NCBI GenBank assembly: GCA_040285825.1
Contig: JAUPSS010000003.1
Span: 310,001-374,000 of the forward strand
Length of the DNA stretch: 64,000 nucleotides
DNA from: Eukaryota sp. TZLM1-RC
Lineage: Eukaryota; Metamonada: BaSk clade
Direction of reading: 5' to 3'
Shown: in pieces, positions 42,331 to 54,278 of the stretch
Position numbering within the stretch: the stretch's first letter is position 1
How the letters are laid out: each line of letters begins with the position of its first letter
The notes under the pieces: generated by a model
Seen by the model: only the letters and a program-made list of their open reading frames with translations
Database searches by the model: none
What the model was told of the DNA's origin: nothing
Program-made: the position numbers and the translations under genes

Positions 42331-42930
42331 TTAGTTTTTTCTGTATATAGATTAAATGTTAGCCATTTTTTTTGTAAATCGGTTTTATTTTCTATTTTTC
42401 AATTTATTTTAATTATACACCTTAAATAACTTTAGTAATTGAATGCGGAGATTGTCTGTCAAATGCTTCAAGTACAAGTTTTAAAATATGTTTTTGCTAA
42501 ATCAAGATTCAAAAGAACAATTGATATCTACCTTGAAAAGTTCTAAATTTGTGTTAAAATCACCTTTTGAATTCAAAGTGGTTTTGACTATGTACTAATT
42601 AATCATAGATCAGGACATGTACATGCTGCGAATCCTGTTGATACAGGTCTAGGTCTATCATATTAAGTAAAGTGTGCTTTGCTTTTAAACAATATTTATC
42701 TGATCATTCAATATTACATTTTGTTCAATGAATATCGTACATGTAATATAGATTGATATCATTAAGGAGCTTCAATAGGTCTTGTGTGGAGTATTTTGTT
42801 TCTGTGAAAGGATAGTTGATGGCTTTTGGTTGGTTGGATTGAATTCAATTCATGGAAGGATTTGTTTAACTAAAAATTATAGCTTCTTTAGACACATCCC
42901 CATTAAATTGGACTAGCTTTTGTTAGTTTT
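42331..42930 (+). other. Intergenic, nothing recognised
   Basis: AT-rich, stops in all frames, between two plus-strand genes. Confidence 0.5.
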
Positions 42931-45762
42931 ATGAGTTTAACACATTTTAAGAACAGCTCTTTTGCACAACATAGCTACGTTGAGGATGTTCAACAATGTG
43001 TCGTAGCATTTGAACGACTGTGGTCTTTTGCAGGATCAACAATCTATGTTTACTCGATTGATAGCAAGTCTTTAATCGCCCGTGTTCCTCTTCTATCTGA
43101 TGTTGATCGTGTTTTACATTACTCAACCCTAACAAATCCTTCTGGTTTTGTTCTATCACTTTCAACATCTGATAACTCTCGTGCAATTGTTTTCTTAGAT
43201 GTTCAAACATTTTCTCTATCTGTAGTTTGTACACCATCTTTTACCATCTCTTCTATCGCCTCTCAAAACTTTTCGACCACATCACTCATTCTCCTCGGTA
43301 CTGATCAAGGCCATGTATATTCCATTACCCTTCTTCTACACAATAACTCTAAGCTTTCGTTCTCTACCCCCCTGTTACTAACCTCCTCTCAGTCCCAATT
43401 CGTCTATGCAGATGGAGCGAATCGATCAAGAAGAAATCTGTTTGTTTCTTCACTCAAATTCTTCCCAGAATTGTGTGGTGCTTCTACCTTTTATTTCGCA
43501 ATTGGTTATTCGTTTGGTTACTTTGATTTTTGTAAGATTGAACAATCCTTGGATGAATCTTTTTCTTTCACCCCCATCTCATTTGAATTTGTCTCTGACG
43601 AAGCTAGGACCGCTGCTGAATCTTCAAGGTCTTCGTCGCTGGTAGAGGCATCACCTGTGTTGAATTTCACCTATTTAAGCTCAAACAAGCAGTTGGTGGT
43701 CACTTCTGGAACTCATCAACATTCATCGGTTCAACATTTGAATTTTATTTCCTTTTATCGACTAAATCGAAATTACTCCCTAACACCAATTAAGAACCAT
43801 TCAATTAATTCAAGTATTTGTTTTGGCACTCCAGAAACTTTGTTTATTGAGAATGTTCCGTTTGTCATTTTTGGAGGCTCCACTAGTGAGCAAAGTTTTA
43901 TTTACCTTGCTAACTCGGATGTTATTCAATCAATTGCACTCGATTTTGGATCTTTTGTATTTTTTATCAAATTAATTGGATCTAATTCAGTTTGTAATTT
44001 TAATTCAATTTCTTTACCACTATTGATATGCACTGCAAACTTTTTCACTGTAAATTTAATAGAAGATTCAATTACTTTTCATAGAAGAGAAATTAAAAGA
44101 ATTGGAATTAGCTCTTTATTTGAATCTGAATTTACCATTAGTGAAGCAATTGAAAGGTATGAGAACGAAGGAATTGTTTCTCATTTTGAAATTAAAAACT
44201 TGTCGTTAACCGGTTTAGGCCGCCTTCTATCAATTTTGATTGAATTGAGATGTGGGTCGATGATTGCTGATTTGATTGGTTCAGAAATCAAAACTATGTT
44301 GAATTCAAAAGACCTGTTGGCCTTTATTGTGCAGTGTTTCGAAGATATTGACCAAGCTAACTCCTTTATGGACCATAATGTTCATTTGTTTGAACTTTTA
44401 ATACTTCTTGACGGTCTACTCCAACGGCCAATGGTTGGAGACCAGTCCAAGATTCAGCTCGTGGTTCTGAGGACCAGAGTTACCTTTGCAATCACTGCTA
44501 ATCAGTTGGAAACGTGGGCACAATCAATCAATTTTGATTCAATGGTTGACTTTTCGCGTACCTCACCTGATAATTCGTTAATCTATATCAGCTATTTGAC
44601 TTCTTTTCTTGCAGAATTTCTGAGTTCTAATTATCCTTTCAACAGGTCAATAATTGATGAATCTCGGTCTTTATTAACGAATAATGAGCTTTTCTCCAAA
44701 ATTTTTGAATTGCAGTCATTTGAAGAGATTACCTTTTATGCTGTGGATTTACGTTTGAAAATTTTGTCTTTAATTCTTTATTCTTTATTCGATCAATCTC
44801 ATCAAACAGTCGACACCATGGCGATCTCGGTCACTTTTATTAATAGTTTTTCATTACCCCCAAACTTTTTGGATTCTGTTTTGTTTTACTACAAAGTGGA
44901 TACAAATCAGAAAAATATCGATGTTCTCCCCAACTCTATAGAAGAAGGCTATATTCCAATTTTATTCGAACATTTGGTTGGCAATCAAAAATTTACTTTG
45001 CTAAATCGCCTGTTATCATTAGATGCCAGCACAATATCCGGAATTCTTTCTGTTGAGTCTTTGGTTCAATATTTAGCTGTTGGTGGATTCTTTGCTGTGA
45101 TTGAATTATTTATTTCAAATAGTAGTAATTTATCAATTCCGATTGATCCAATGTTTCTCTTTAACAAAACTGTTTACTCTATCTGTAACGTTGATTCTAG
45201 TCAAAAGAAACATTCATTATTGAAGCTTTTGGTTATTTACCCGTGGAGTCAACCCCACTTGCTAATGTTATCCAGGGCTCTTTCAGAAACCTTTCCTCTT
45301 AAAGCTGTTTCGCTATTGCTATCAAGGGGTTACTATATTGAGGCTGCAGAACTTCTTGCCTTACTGCCACCGGGAACTGATCAATCAAGTTGCCAGGAGT
45401 TAGTTATCTCTGTTGCGAGGGGGTTACCTGGACCTCAGCGTGTGTCTGTGTTGAAAGTTTGTCGTCAGGAGGAGGAAGTGGTGACAATGGAAGGGGAATT
45501 TGCGATTGGTGAAGAGTCAATACCGTCTGTTTTACCTATTCCACCATCCTCACCTGGGACTCCCATCTCTCTTCGCACTCTAAGAAGGACCGCCAAGCAG
45601 TCTGTTCATGGTCCTCTTGATGACATGGAAATCCCTTCATTTAGAGGTGTTAGTAGTGTGGTAAAGAAAACCCCTACAATTTTGCGCGATACCAGGAGGA
45701 GTGCGATGGGTGCGACGGAAGTTGTGAGTTCTCCACTGTTTAATAGCTTTGTTAATTCTTGA
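42931..45762 (+). CDS. ELYS-like nucleoporin candidate (beta-propeller plus alpha-solenoid)
   Basis: 943 residues, no intron. Residues 1-350 are strand-rich with propeller-like repeats (TIYVYSIDSKSLIARVPLL, LILLGTDQGHVYSITLLL, FYFAIGYSFGYFDFCKI). Residues 400-830 are mostly helical. This includes a stretch resembling the end of the ELYS helical domain: a helix pair followed by MLSRALSETFPLKAVSLLLSRGYYIEAAELL. The last 100 residues are disordered and rich in Ser-Pro/Thr-Pro and basic residues, ending SSPLFNSFVNS. That layout fits ELYS, which recruits the Y-complex to chromatin at the nuclear pore. Nup133- or other coatomer-type proteins remain alternatives, because the match rests on architecture rather than on diagnostic motifs. 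Confidence 0.5.
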   Translation: MSLTHFKNSSFAQHSYVEDVQQCVVAFERLWSFAGSTIYVYSIDSKSLIARVPLLSDVDRVLHYSTLTNPSGFVLSLSTSDNSRAIVFLDVQTFSLSVVCTPSFTISSIASQNFSTTSLILLGTDQGHVYSITLLLHNNSKLSFSTPLLLTSSQSQFVYADGANRSRRNLFVSSLKFFPELCGASTFYFAIGYSFGYFDFCKIEQSLDESFSFTPISFEFVSDEARTAAESSRSSSLVEASPVLNFTYLSSNKQLVVTSGTHQHSSVQHLNFISFYRLNRNYSLTPIKNHSINSSICFGTPETLFIENVPFVIFGGSTSEQSFIYLANSDVIQSIALDFGSFVFFIKLIGSNSVCNFNSISLPLLICTANFFTVNLIEDSITFHRREIKRIGISSLFESEFTISEAIERYENEGIVSHFEIKNLSLTGLGRLLSILIELRCGSMIADLIGSEIKTMLNSKDLLAFIVQCFEDIDQANSFMDHNVHLFELLILLDGLLQRPMVGDQSKIQLVVLRTRVTFAITANQLETWAQSINFDSMVDFSRTSPDNSLIYISYLTSFLAEFLSSNYPFNRSIIDESRSLLTNNELFSKIFELQSFEEITFYAVDLRLKILSLILYSLFDQSHQTVDTMAISVTFINSFSLPPNFLDSVLFYYKVDTNQKNIDVLPNSIEEGYIPILFEHLVGNQKFTLLNRLLSLDASTISGILSVESLVQYLAVGGFFAVIELFISNSSNLSIPIDPMFLFNKTVYSICNVDSSQKKHSLLKLLVIYPWSQPHLLMLSRALSETFPLKAVSLLLSRGYYIEAAELLALLPPGTDQSSCQELVISVARGLPGPQRVSVLKVCRQEEEVVTMEGEFAIGEESIPSVLPIPPSSPGTPISLRTLRRTAKQSVHGPLDDMEIPSFRGVSSVVKKTPTILRDTRRSAMGATEVVSSPLFNSFVNS

Positions 45763-46394
45763 TTTGATATTTTATTTTTTGCATCACTTCGGTCAAATCG
45801 AACGTTCATTTTCTAATAAATTTTTTCGATTTTGCTGACTTTTAGTGTAAATTGTGCAATTCATTGTTCCATGTTGAGAGCTTCTTTTGAAAAAAAACAT
45901 TAAAACAAATGTACAAGTTAACATTCCAGTGAGAGACCCCCAGCTTATTGAAACGAATATTAATATGGCTTTGCGAAAGTGAAGTTGCAGAAATGACTCA
46001 AAAATTATTCTTCCTTGGAGTTCACAACAACTCAAAAGTTTGTTTCCTCTGACTAATCGTAGCAATCTTTTGACAAATTAGTTGATCAAATCAACAATCT
46101 GATCAAAGTGTATTATTGTATTTATTGTGCAGAAATCTTCAATGAGAAAGTGAACAAAATTTGATTTCTACAGCTAAACATCTAATTTTGATAGGATTCT
46201 GTTTCCTGTTCTGAAATGTCATTCTTTATTGAGAAGTTCTTCTTTTGTTTGTAGATGTTCCCGTTAGGCATTAGGCTAGCTGTATGTTAGATGTATGTGT
46301 AAGGCGGGTTAAGATATAGATAATTTTATTTAATGTTATTCTATATACTTAGGTACTCACTAGTGAGATACCTACACTACTTTCTCCTGTTTTC
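45763..46394 (+). other. Gap before the second Ty3/gypsy element
   Basis: AT-rich. It should hold the 3' LTR of the element on the right, but no matching partner LTR is found on its other side, so none can be defined. Confidence 0.4.
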
Positions 46395-46449
46395 TTAATT
46401 GAAATTATTTACAGTTGTTCTTCCGCTTCCTTTTCGGATAACGCTTTTG

Positions 46450-49400
46450 CTAAGGCACGGGGAAAGCCCGAGCTGCGTTGTTGGATTTAATAGATTTACG
46501 TTTTCTTTTATTTGGTTTCTTATTAAATCGTTGATACGCTTCTGAATATCTGATAGAATGGAGTGGTTCCTCGGTAGTATCTCCACCAAACCATTTTACA
46601 GTACAGAAGAGTCCTTGAGCAGTATTATACTCGTCAAGGATTTCCTCGATGACATGTTTACCTGAATCTGTGGCTGTGATGGCCCTAAGTCGATCGACAT
46701 CGTTAGGATCGTCAGCATTATAAATTTTACAGTCCCTCTCAGATACTTTTGTTTGTTCACCAGTCGTCAGGTTCTTTATTAATAAAGTGGAGTTGGAAGG
46801 GGTTTCTAAAACCAGATGTGGGCCTAACCAAGATCCATGCAATTTATTAGGTTGTTTAGTCTTTCGAAGAATATAGTCACCAATATTATATGTATTTTCA
46901 TCTATGTTTTTCGTATTATTGGGTGTGTTTGATCGTTGGAGATGCTCGGCTTCTTCCCATCTCTTTTGAAGACGTTCATTCTTTAAATTGAGGTCTTGCA
47001 AAAGTGGTACATTGGATTCAATATCGAAAATGCCTCCTAGGATGTTAGCAGGATCTGATCTTGGGCTGATAGATGACCCAAACATCAGTTCGTATGGAGT
47101 GTGATTTGTTATTCTACTTTTGGTTGAATTAATTAATAGTTGAGTTAATGGTACATATGTGGACCATGAATCATAGTCGTTGTAATCTATTGATAATTTC
47201 CTTATACATTGTATCACATCTCGATGTTTTCTTTCAACCAATTCATTGCTTTCAGAATTGTAAGCAATTGAATTAGACACTTCAATTGACATTCTTTGGC
47301 AAAGCAATTTAAATATTTCGTTGGCGAACTCAGGGCCAGTATCACTATGTATAGGCATAGGTATACCAAAAAAAGCGCAGATGTTCCATATCAAAGCATC
47401 TGCTACTTCAAAGACATTAAGTTCTTTTAAAGGTACAAGTAATGTATACCTTGTAAATGAATCGACAAAAACTAGTAAATATTTTATATTTTTTTATTGA
47501 GTGGTCCAATTGTATCCACGTTTGATCTTGCGAAAGGGCGATTAGCCCACAGGGAACCAGTTGAGGGAGTCTTTGATTGCTTTACTGGTGCTGTTTTCTG
47601 GCAAGTAGGACAACGTTCTATATGTTTGATGAGATCTTTTCTCATGTTTGGCCAGTAAAAATCGCTTTTAAAATGTTTATGAAGGCTTTCGTTTTTGCTA
47701 AGGTGGCCTGATTGGGTTAAACCATGCATTAGGTTGAGTGCCGTTATCCTTAGTTTGGTCGGAATTATCATTTTATTATTATTATTTAACCAGATTTCTG
47801 TGTTTTTGCATAGTGTAACGTTTTTGAATAATGGATCATTATTGCTAATGGCTAGTTGTTGCTCTGATCTAACTTTTGAGAGCCAATTTAAAAAAATGGG
47901 AAAATCTGGGTGCTTTGCTAATTCGAAAATGTGGATTGCATCTGGATCGTCATAATCAAAATCGTTGTCGGGGAGTGGTATTTAACCATGCCAAAAAGGA
48001 TCATGTGGGTAGTTGATGTGATTTATTTCCGGGTTTTCTAAATTTGTATCTATGTTTCTTGACATCATGTCAGCCCAGTTATTGTCTTCTCCTTTTTCGT
48101 GTACGATATCAAAGTCAAATTTTGACAAGATAGGTAACCATCTTTTGACGATTCTGTTCTTTTCAGGAGCCGTGGCGAGGAATGCAATATTCCTGTGATC
48201 TGTAAAAATGGTCAGATGTCTAGTAATGAGAAAGCTTTCCAGATGACTTTTTGTTAGTATTAATAGTATCGCATATAATTCTTTTTGTAAAGTAGACCAA
48301 CGCTTTTGAGTATCGGTTAAAATCCTACTATAAAAGGAAATTGGTGTTACTTTTCTATCTTTTAATGCAGTTCCAATGGGTGCATAAGGTGCGATTTCTT
48401 GCCAAATGACTCCTCCTACTGCGATGTCAGATGCATCGGTGCTAATCAGAATGCGTTTATCTGGTGAAGGTAATTCCAGAGGCATGTGATTAATAATCAG
48501 TTGTTTTATTTGATCTTATAGATGATCGTGTTTGGCTTCCCAATTTACACGACGTTGTTTGTGCTTAATTAGCTCATTTATGGGTGCTATTAGTTGTGAA
48601 ATATTTGGGAGCCAATCTCTTATGAAATTGACTGAGCCAACTAATGACCGTACTTCCTTGATAGTTTTTGGAGCAGGTATGTTTATTAAGGCATCTACTC
48701 GTTTTTTGCTAATTTTTTGTTGTTTGAATTGGAAAGTGCTGCCTAAAATGTCAATTGGTTGGTTGTCAGTAACGAATTTACATTTATTGACTCTTCTACT
48801 CCTTGCGCATTGCAGTACCCTCTGTATTCTGTCAAAGAATTCTTGAAGGGTTGATCCTATTATGATTATGTCGTCGATGTAAATAAATACTCCTTCTATT
48901 TGGAAAATTTCCATCATTACATTTTAAAAAATCGCTGGGATATTCTTTTAGTCCGAAGCATGCCCTTTTAAACATAATAGATCTGCCAGGAATAGAGATA
49001 GATGTCTTTTCAATATCTTCGTCAGCTACTTTCATTTGCCAAAAAGCTTTTGGGAGATCCAAAGTGGCAATAAAGTTGGTCTGACTCAGAAATTCCAAAA
49101 CATCTGAGATTAATGGTAAGTTGGACTCGACCGGAATTGTATGAGCGTTAACTCCATCTTTACCACTGAAATCGCCCGTCAACCTCGGTTTACGATCATC
49201 AGGGTATATCACTAATACTATTGGGGAACTAAACTTGTAGTTCGATTCAATTGCATATCCCATTTCAATCAATTCATCAAAAATCTGGTTGGCTATTTGT
49301 AATTTCCTTGGGTTGAGGCCCCGAGCTGGTTTATGTACAATTGTATTAGTATTGTAGAAGGGGATCGTCATAGGTGGACAATCGATTCCATCTATATTGG

Positions 49401-50043
49401 GCTTTTCGCTGAATACGTCCTTGTATTGAGCTAATATATCAGACAAACTCTTATTATACTTACTGTCCTCTAAATTAATCTCACATCCAGATCTATCCAA
49501 TTGCTGAGTAAAATCTTCTTCACTGCAAGAAGTTGATTCTACGTGGCCAATTTGGTGAGCTTTAATTCTGTTATCAAAAATGGCTTCAGCATTTAGCAGG
49601 GTGCGGCGCTCTTCGTCTAGTAAGATAAATAAACAGTCAGATGTCAGTAGCCCAAGTTGTTGTAACATGTCTACCCCAATTAAAAATTTGTTCGAACCTG
49701 GTATAACGGGGAGAGTATGGTTTATTGATACTTGATTCGCGATGCTGCCAACATTGAACGTCAGAATGCTTTGTGCACTCTCAAACGAATTCTTTGATAC
49801 ATTGCTAGCAGGGATGAATTGTGTTATATCGTTTTCATATATGGACATTGAACACCGATTTGCTAGGTCGAGGGAGATGACAGAACAAAATGCAGCTGTG
49901 TCTGTCATGCCTTTTATGACCGTATCGTTGTTTCTAACCTGAAGCTCTGAAAACTGAGGCTGCTTGGATCTGTTGTGGTTCATACAAGGTGCAGATTCAT
50001 CTGCTCGATTGTATAAATCTCTTTCTAAACTGTTTAAATTCAA
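46450..50043 (-). pseudogene. Ty3/gypsy Pol, broken in several places
   Basis: Pieces: protease and first RT half (50043-48832) with a DTAAFCSVIS active-site region; this has DTAA where the other family has DSGAS. RT second half (48917-48516) with FIYIDDIIIIG. RNase H (48485-47982) with STDASDIAVGG. Integrase zinc finger (47771-47484) with CPTCQK. Integrase core (47394-46450) with HSDTGPEF and ELVERKHRD. A chromodomain-like tail has HVIEEILDE and CTVKWFGG. Breaks: frameshift near 48920, stop near 48515, stop near 47980 and frameshift near 47480. The gene cannot make a full Pol. Confidence 0.88.
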
Positions 50044-50055
50044 ATATTTATCTAC

Positions 50056-50960
50056 TTAATTATCATTACCGAAAGAGAGTGGGTTTAAGAGGGATGCTTG
50101 AGCTGAATGTTCCAAATGGCTAGTTGAATAAATATGGCTCAATTCGGGAGCTGTAGCGTGCGATGATTGGTGTATATAAAACATATATGCACGATGTTTA
50201 TTTCCTCTAGTACCACGGCCACCTCGGTCCCTATGTCTACCTTGGCCTTTACTATGGCCTCTATGAATATTTTTAAAACTATCATAACTACCTCTGATCG
50301 GTCTTCCTCGGCCTCTACTTCTGCCGGCGCTTCTTCGTTGATTTAGTGGAACCAGAGATCTGGTGCATCCGGAATCTTCGCATTCTGCAATAACATGGCC
50401 TGGCTTCTGACAGAAAGTGCAGAATTTGTGGCCTCCTCTGTAATACTTCTCTTTTTTTAGATTGGGGATGGATGAATCTGGTTGGCTTGTTCTCTTTTTC
50501 CCGGCTGAGATGTGAAAATCACCTGTTTCTATCTTGGGTCTGGACGCAGCTTTCCTCAATAGCTGGACCATTTCCCTATTTTGCGCAACCTTCATCCATG
50601 ATAATAGGTCATTTCTTACCTTCCTTGTTGGTTTAGGGAAGCTCACCAGCTTGTTCTTCCAATAGCTCTCCTTACAGAATTCTTCAAACAGGGGCTCAGT
50701 GAAAGCCAAGTTGTTAATGCCTGTTAAAAAAGGCATGAGCCACTATTGACATTGGAAGAGTGAATACTTCGTTCGAGTGATCCACATCTTCGATCCTGGC
50801 TGATACATCAGTGATGTATGTAGACATTCTCAGGATGTCTCCAAAATTTTCCATGTATATTGCAAACTCCCTTTCCGCGTCTTCGATTGAATTGACTTTA
50901 CGCCAATTGAATTGTGGTTTGTGGAGGGTTAATTTGGCGTCGTGGAGCGAGTTGAATTAG
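50056..50960 (-). pseudogene. Ty3/gypsy Gag, frameshifted
   Basis: The N-terminal capsid-like part (about 50960-50745, FNWRKVNSIEDAEREFAIYM) is separated by a shift in an A-run near 50730 from the rest (50736-50056). The rest has the CCHC knuckle CTFCQKPGHVIAEC near 50430 and an RG-rich tail (RGRGRPIRG, GRHRDRGGRGTRG). The frame ends with one TAA (50056-50058); the pol frame continues in the same frame right after it. Confidence 0.82.
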
Positions 50961-52064
50961 CTCCTCCTACAAAGAAGCAGTAGAATTTCTGCGTCAAATT
51001 TTTTATTTTAAACAAAAACCACTTCATCATCTTCGGTCACTTGTGAAGAACTCTTTGTACGTTTTTAGACCACGCACTGTGTGAAATTCCAAAACTGCGA
51101 TTGTGTTTAAGCAATAACTGAATACATACATTTCAAAAAGCAAGGAAAATCTTCAATGCTTAGGGTGTGAGTTAGTGAAAATTCACTTGATTTCTGCGCC
51201 CTGTTTCTTGAAGGCATAAAAAAGAGGATACAGGGTCCCACACAACAAGAAAAAGGTCAGTGAACATAGAAATGGACAGTATGTATTATCAAATATAAAC
51301 AACAAAGATTAACATTCAAAAGAAGAAAGAATACTGTATAGGTGAATCAGACTTTAACCAGCAGTTTTTTCGAACTTTTTTTGCCATTTCACATACAGTA
51401 CTGTACATGTCTCAGAATGTGTGCAAAACAATTACTATGAAAAACAAGTAGTCAATAATTTTTGGCTATCAATTTAACCCTTGTTGAAATAATCTATTGA
51501 ACGTTTGTGGTACTTGATGCAGTAGACCACTAAAGATGTTCAATCTACTTTAAACAGTAGTGTGTAATTTTTAATAAACAGTAAAATTTAGAAACAAGCC
51601 ACGTATGGCATTAAGAATCATGTACGCATGGTTATCGAAAATTTTGTAGTAATGTTGAGCTGGTTTTTCCGCAAAAATTAGGTGGAAAAATTTGTTCTTA
51701 TATAATTGAAGGTGCAACAGTTTCATCAGAATTCAGCAGAATTCCTCATTGAATGTTTTTCTTGTTTGTGAGAATTTGTTCATATACAATTAATGTGGAA
51801 GTTATCTTTTTCGCATTGTAACTTCTCAGAATCTTTTTTTAAACACTGAAATCAAATGTCCTCACAATCCACACATACTATCAAAAACTGACGTACAGCC
51901 TCTATTCATAATAATTTCCAAGTAGATAACAACGAAATAAAACCCAGGCTGTACATTCCTTTGAAATTAGAAAATTGAATTTTATTTTACCAGAAAATTC
52001 AAATATTCTTCCAGATCTATTGTTGACAATGTTAGAAAAATCATCTAGAAAAAATCAATCAGTT
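50961..52064 (+). other. AT-rich gap, nothing recognised
   Basis: Stops in all frames and no match to the repeats elsewhere in the window. Confidence 0.45.
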
Positions 52065-52720
52065 TTACCCAGGACTCAAAATAAGTAGAATGCAAAAGGA
52101 CAAAGAAAGCAGTGGGTGTTTGGGAAATTGTTGATTCTCATAATACTTGATAATTTTGGCATTCTCAGTTCTATATAAAGGTGAATTATAAGAGAGTGTA
52201 TGTTTTTCATTTGAGTTATTTGGAGCACCTGTAGATCTGATATCAATGATAATGACTGACCCAGCAACACCTAGAACTAACACATCTCTGCGACTATCAT
52301 TAAATGAGGCTCTGTCAGAGTAATCAGCCAAATTAGAAAACAAAGGGTCTAAAAAACTCAATTTTAAAGGACTTACACTTGCAATATAGTTGATTACAAA
52401 TTGCATCATGAACTTTTGATCTAAAAGTAATAAAACAATTACAATTAGAAAAATGGGTTGGGTGACATTTTACAACAATTACAACTTAAACCATGGAAAA
52501 GATTATGAGGCGCAGTATACAATCGAAGAGGTATAGATAATAAAAGACAAAGGGTCATCCAGAAACAAGCCATAAATTCTTGATACAGGATTAATTACAC
52601 AAGAAGCACTATTACGAACATCCAGTAAAAAATTTGCACAAGCGGGATTGTTTAATTTGGTCATGCCAATCGTACATAATCCAAGCCTTCAAAAAATAAT
52701 GGAAGTTTTTGTTGGAGCTT
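52065..52720 (-). mobile_element. Decayed non-LTR retrotransposon remnant
   Basis: The minus-strand frame 52409-52065 carries SRRDVLVLGVAGSVIIIDIRS, a worn form of the restriction-like endonuclease core, after KLSFLDPLFSNL. Upstream to about 52720 the knuckle-region sequence can be guessed but is broken. It is 5'-truncated like the others. Confidence 0.65.
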
Positions 52721-53127
52721 CTTTACACTATACCTAAAACTAATTAAATTTCTTGGATGAATATCTTGAACTGCGTCAGGAAAACATTGTCAGCAGTTTC
52801 TGGTAAAACTCTGATAAATGCAATATAGAGAACATGCAAATATTGAAGAGTGATGCTTGAGTCTTAAACTATGTTTTGCATGTAGTAAAATACAACCATC
52901 TGCACTTGTTACATTTTGGTTACATTATACTGAAATACAAAATTAACAAAAGAAATTCGAACAAAGAAGAGTGTTATTAAATCGCATTTGATTGTGTTAG
53001 GAGAACGCAAACAGATTAATCAAACAAGACCGAATTGTATTTCGCTAATAACACATTTTTTAACATTCGGGGAAAATCCGTGGAGAAGAAAACTAATGAA
53101 AATAGGCTGTGTCAACGATAAAGAAAT
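52721..53127 (+). other. Gap downstream of uS19
   Basis: AT-rich, probably more decayed retroelement sequence; nothing can be read. Confidence 0.4.
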
Positions 53128-53651
53128 TTATTTCTACAATGAGCGAATGATATAGGAAACACACCAGAGAGACGAATTTGGAGGAGTTTGTGGCACCAAC
53201 ACCTGGTCTTCCATGACGACTACGATAAAAATAATAGACAGAACATACACTGGACGATAGGAGATAGAGAATTCTCCGAGATACTTACCAATCATATCAG
53301 GCTTGGATGAGTGGTGGAAGGGCGACCTACCTTGATTTCCACGGCATTGAAAGTTTTTCCATTGTAAATACCTACTACGGATCCGATCATCGATGGAAGA
53401 ACAATCATGTTGCGGAGATGAGTCTTGACAACTTCTGGCTTCTGTCCTGGTTCGGTACAAGCTTTTTTGGCCTTGTTGAGCTTTTCAATCAAGGTCTTTT
53501 CCTTGAGACCAATGCCACGGAGCATCTTGCGGCGACCGCGAGAATCTAGAAGCTCGATAAATTCAGATGTTGGCATATCAACTAGTTGTTCGATATCAAC
53601 GCCGCGGAAGGTATAGCGACGGAAAGCTCTCTTTTTTCTAGCTTCAGGCAT
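53128..53651 (-). CDS. RPS15: Ribosomal protein uS19 (RPS15), three mini-introns
   Basis: Exons on the minus strand: 53651-53331, 53301-53249, 53219-53165 and 53133-53128. The introns between them are 29, 29 and 31 nt, all GT...AG. The spliced protein has 144 residues and is recognisable throughout: PEARKKRAFRRYTFRGVDIEQL, then GIGLKEKTLIEKLNKAKKAC, VKTHLRNMIVLPSMIGSVVG, then GEFSISYRPV, RHGRPGVGATNSSKF and the last residues VSLK. The final exon is only two codons (AAA TAA). uS19 sits on the head of the small ribosomal subunit near the decoding region and intersubunit bridges. Exon ends match conserved protein positions, so the intron calls are firm. Confidence 0.95.
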
Positions 53652-54278
53652 ATTGCTGAGGTGAGAGACGAGAGATCATACGGAAATAGGAGAAAAGGAC
53701 ATTTTTTTATAATCGAACTGTGGAGTAATTCAAACTACAGTTTATTTCTTCAATTGTGTTGCTCACTATCTATTTTGGTTTAGTTTTCCTGCCTCTCTGG
53801 TGGAATTGTCATAAAGTTTGGAAGAATTCTACTTTCCTGAACCAATAATTACAGGGATGTAAAAAGGCAGATTTTGCACAGAAACTAGACATCTTCAAAA
53901 TTAGACTAAAGGTAAACCAAACTGAACCTAAAGCAGTTCTGGAATAGGAGGGTTTTTCAAACCAAAATCTACACAGTCTACAAAAAGTGAACTTTGTGAT
54001 TCGAGCTTATTTGGTATTATAATGAATAAATTTTTTTATCAAACATAGTTATACATAAAACTGAAGAGTCGATTAAAATTGTGATATTGAAGAAGAATTT
54101 TGTTTTCAATGTAGACTACTGGCAACTTCAGGTTAAGGGATGCAAATATGGCAAGAAATGCAAGAATCTGGTTTGTCAAACAACCTCCACTAGAAGCAAC
54201 ACTGCCAAATGTTAGAAACAAGCAGCAAAAAATGAAAATCTTGCAAATAAAACTATTTACTTCAAATCATCTATCCCA
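53652..54278 (+). other. Divergent intergenic region
   Basis: Between uS19 and the transporter gene, which are read outward from here. AT-rich, no recognised element; presumably contains both promoters. Confidence 0.45.

Larger units (their letters stand above)
46395..50960 (-). mobile_element. Second Ty3/gypsy element, decayed, no LTR pair seen
   Basis: The minus strand encodes gag (about 50960-50056) then pol (50043-46450) with the same domain order as the element at 3.5-10.6 kb but clearly diverged in sequence, so it is a different family. I could not find matching repeats at the two ends, nor the LTR of the first family. It is probably truncated at the gag side near 50960. Confidence 0.85.

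Noticed and set aside
46395-50960. The second gypsy element as another copy of the first
   Set aside because: Protease, RT and integrase motifs differ clearly and the LTR of the first family is absent.
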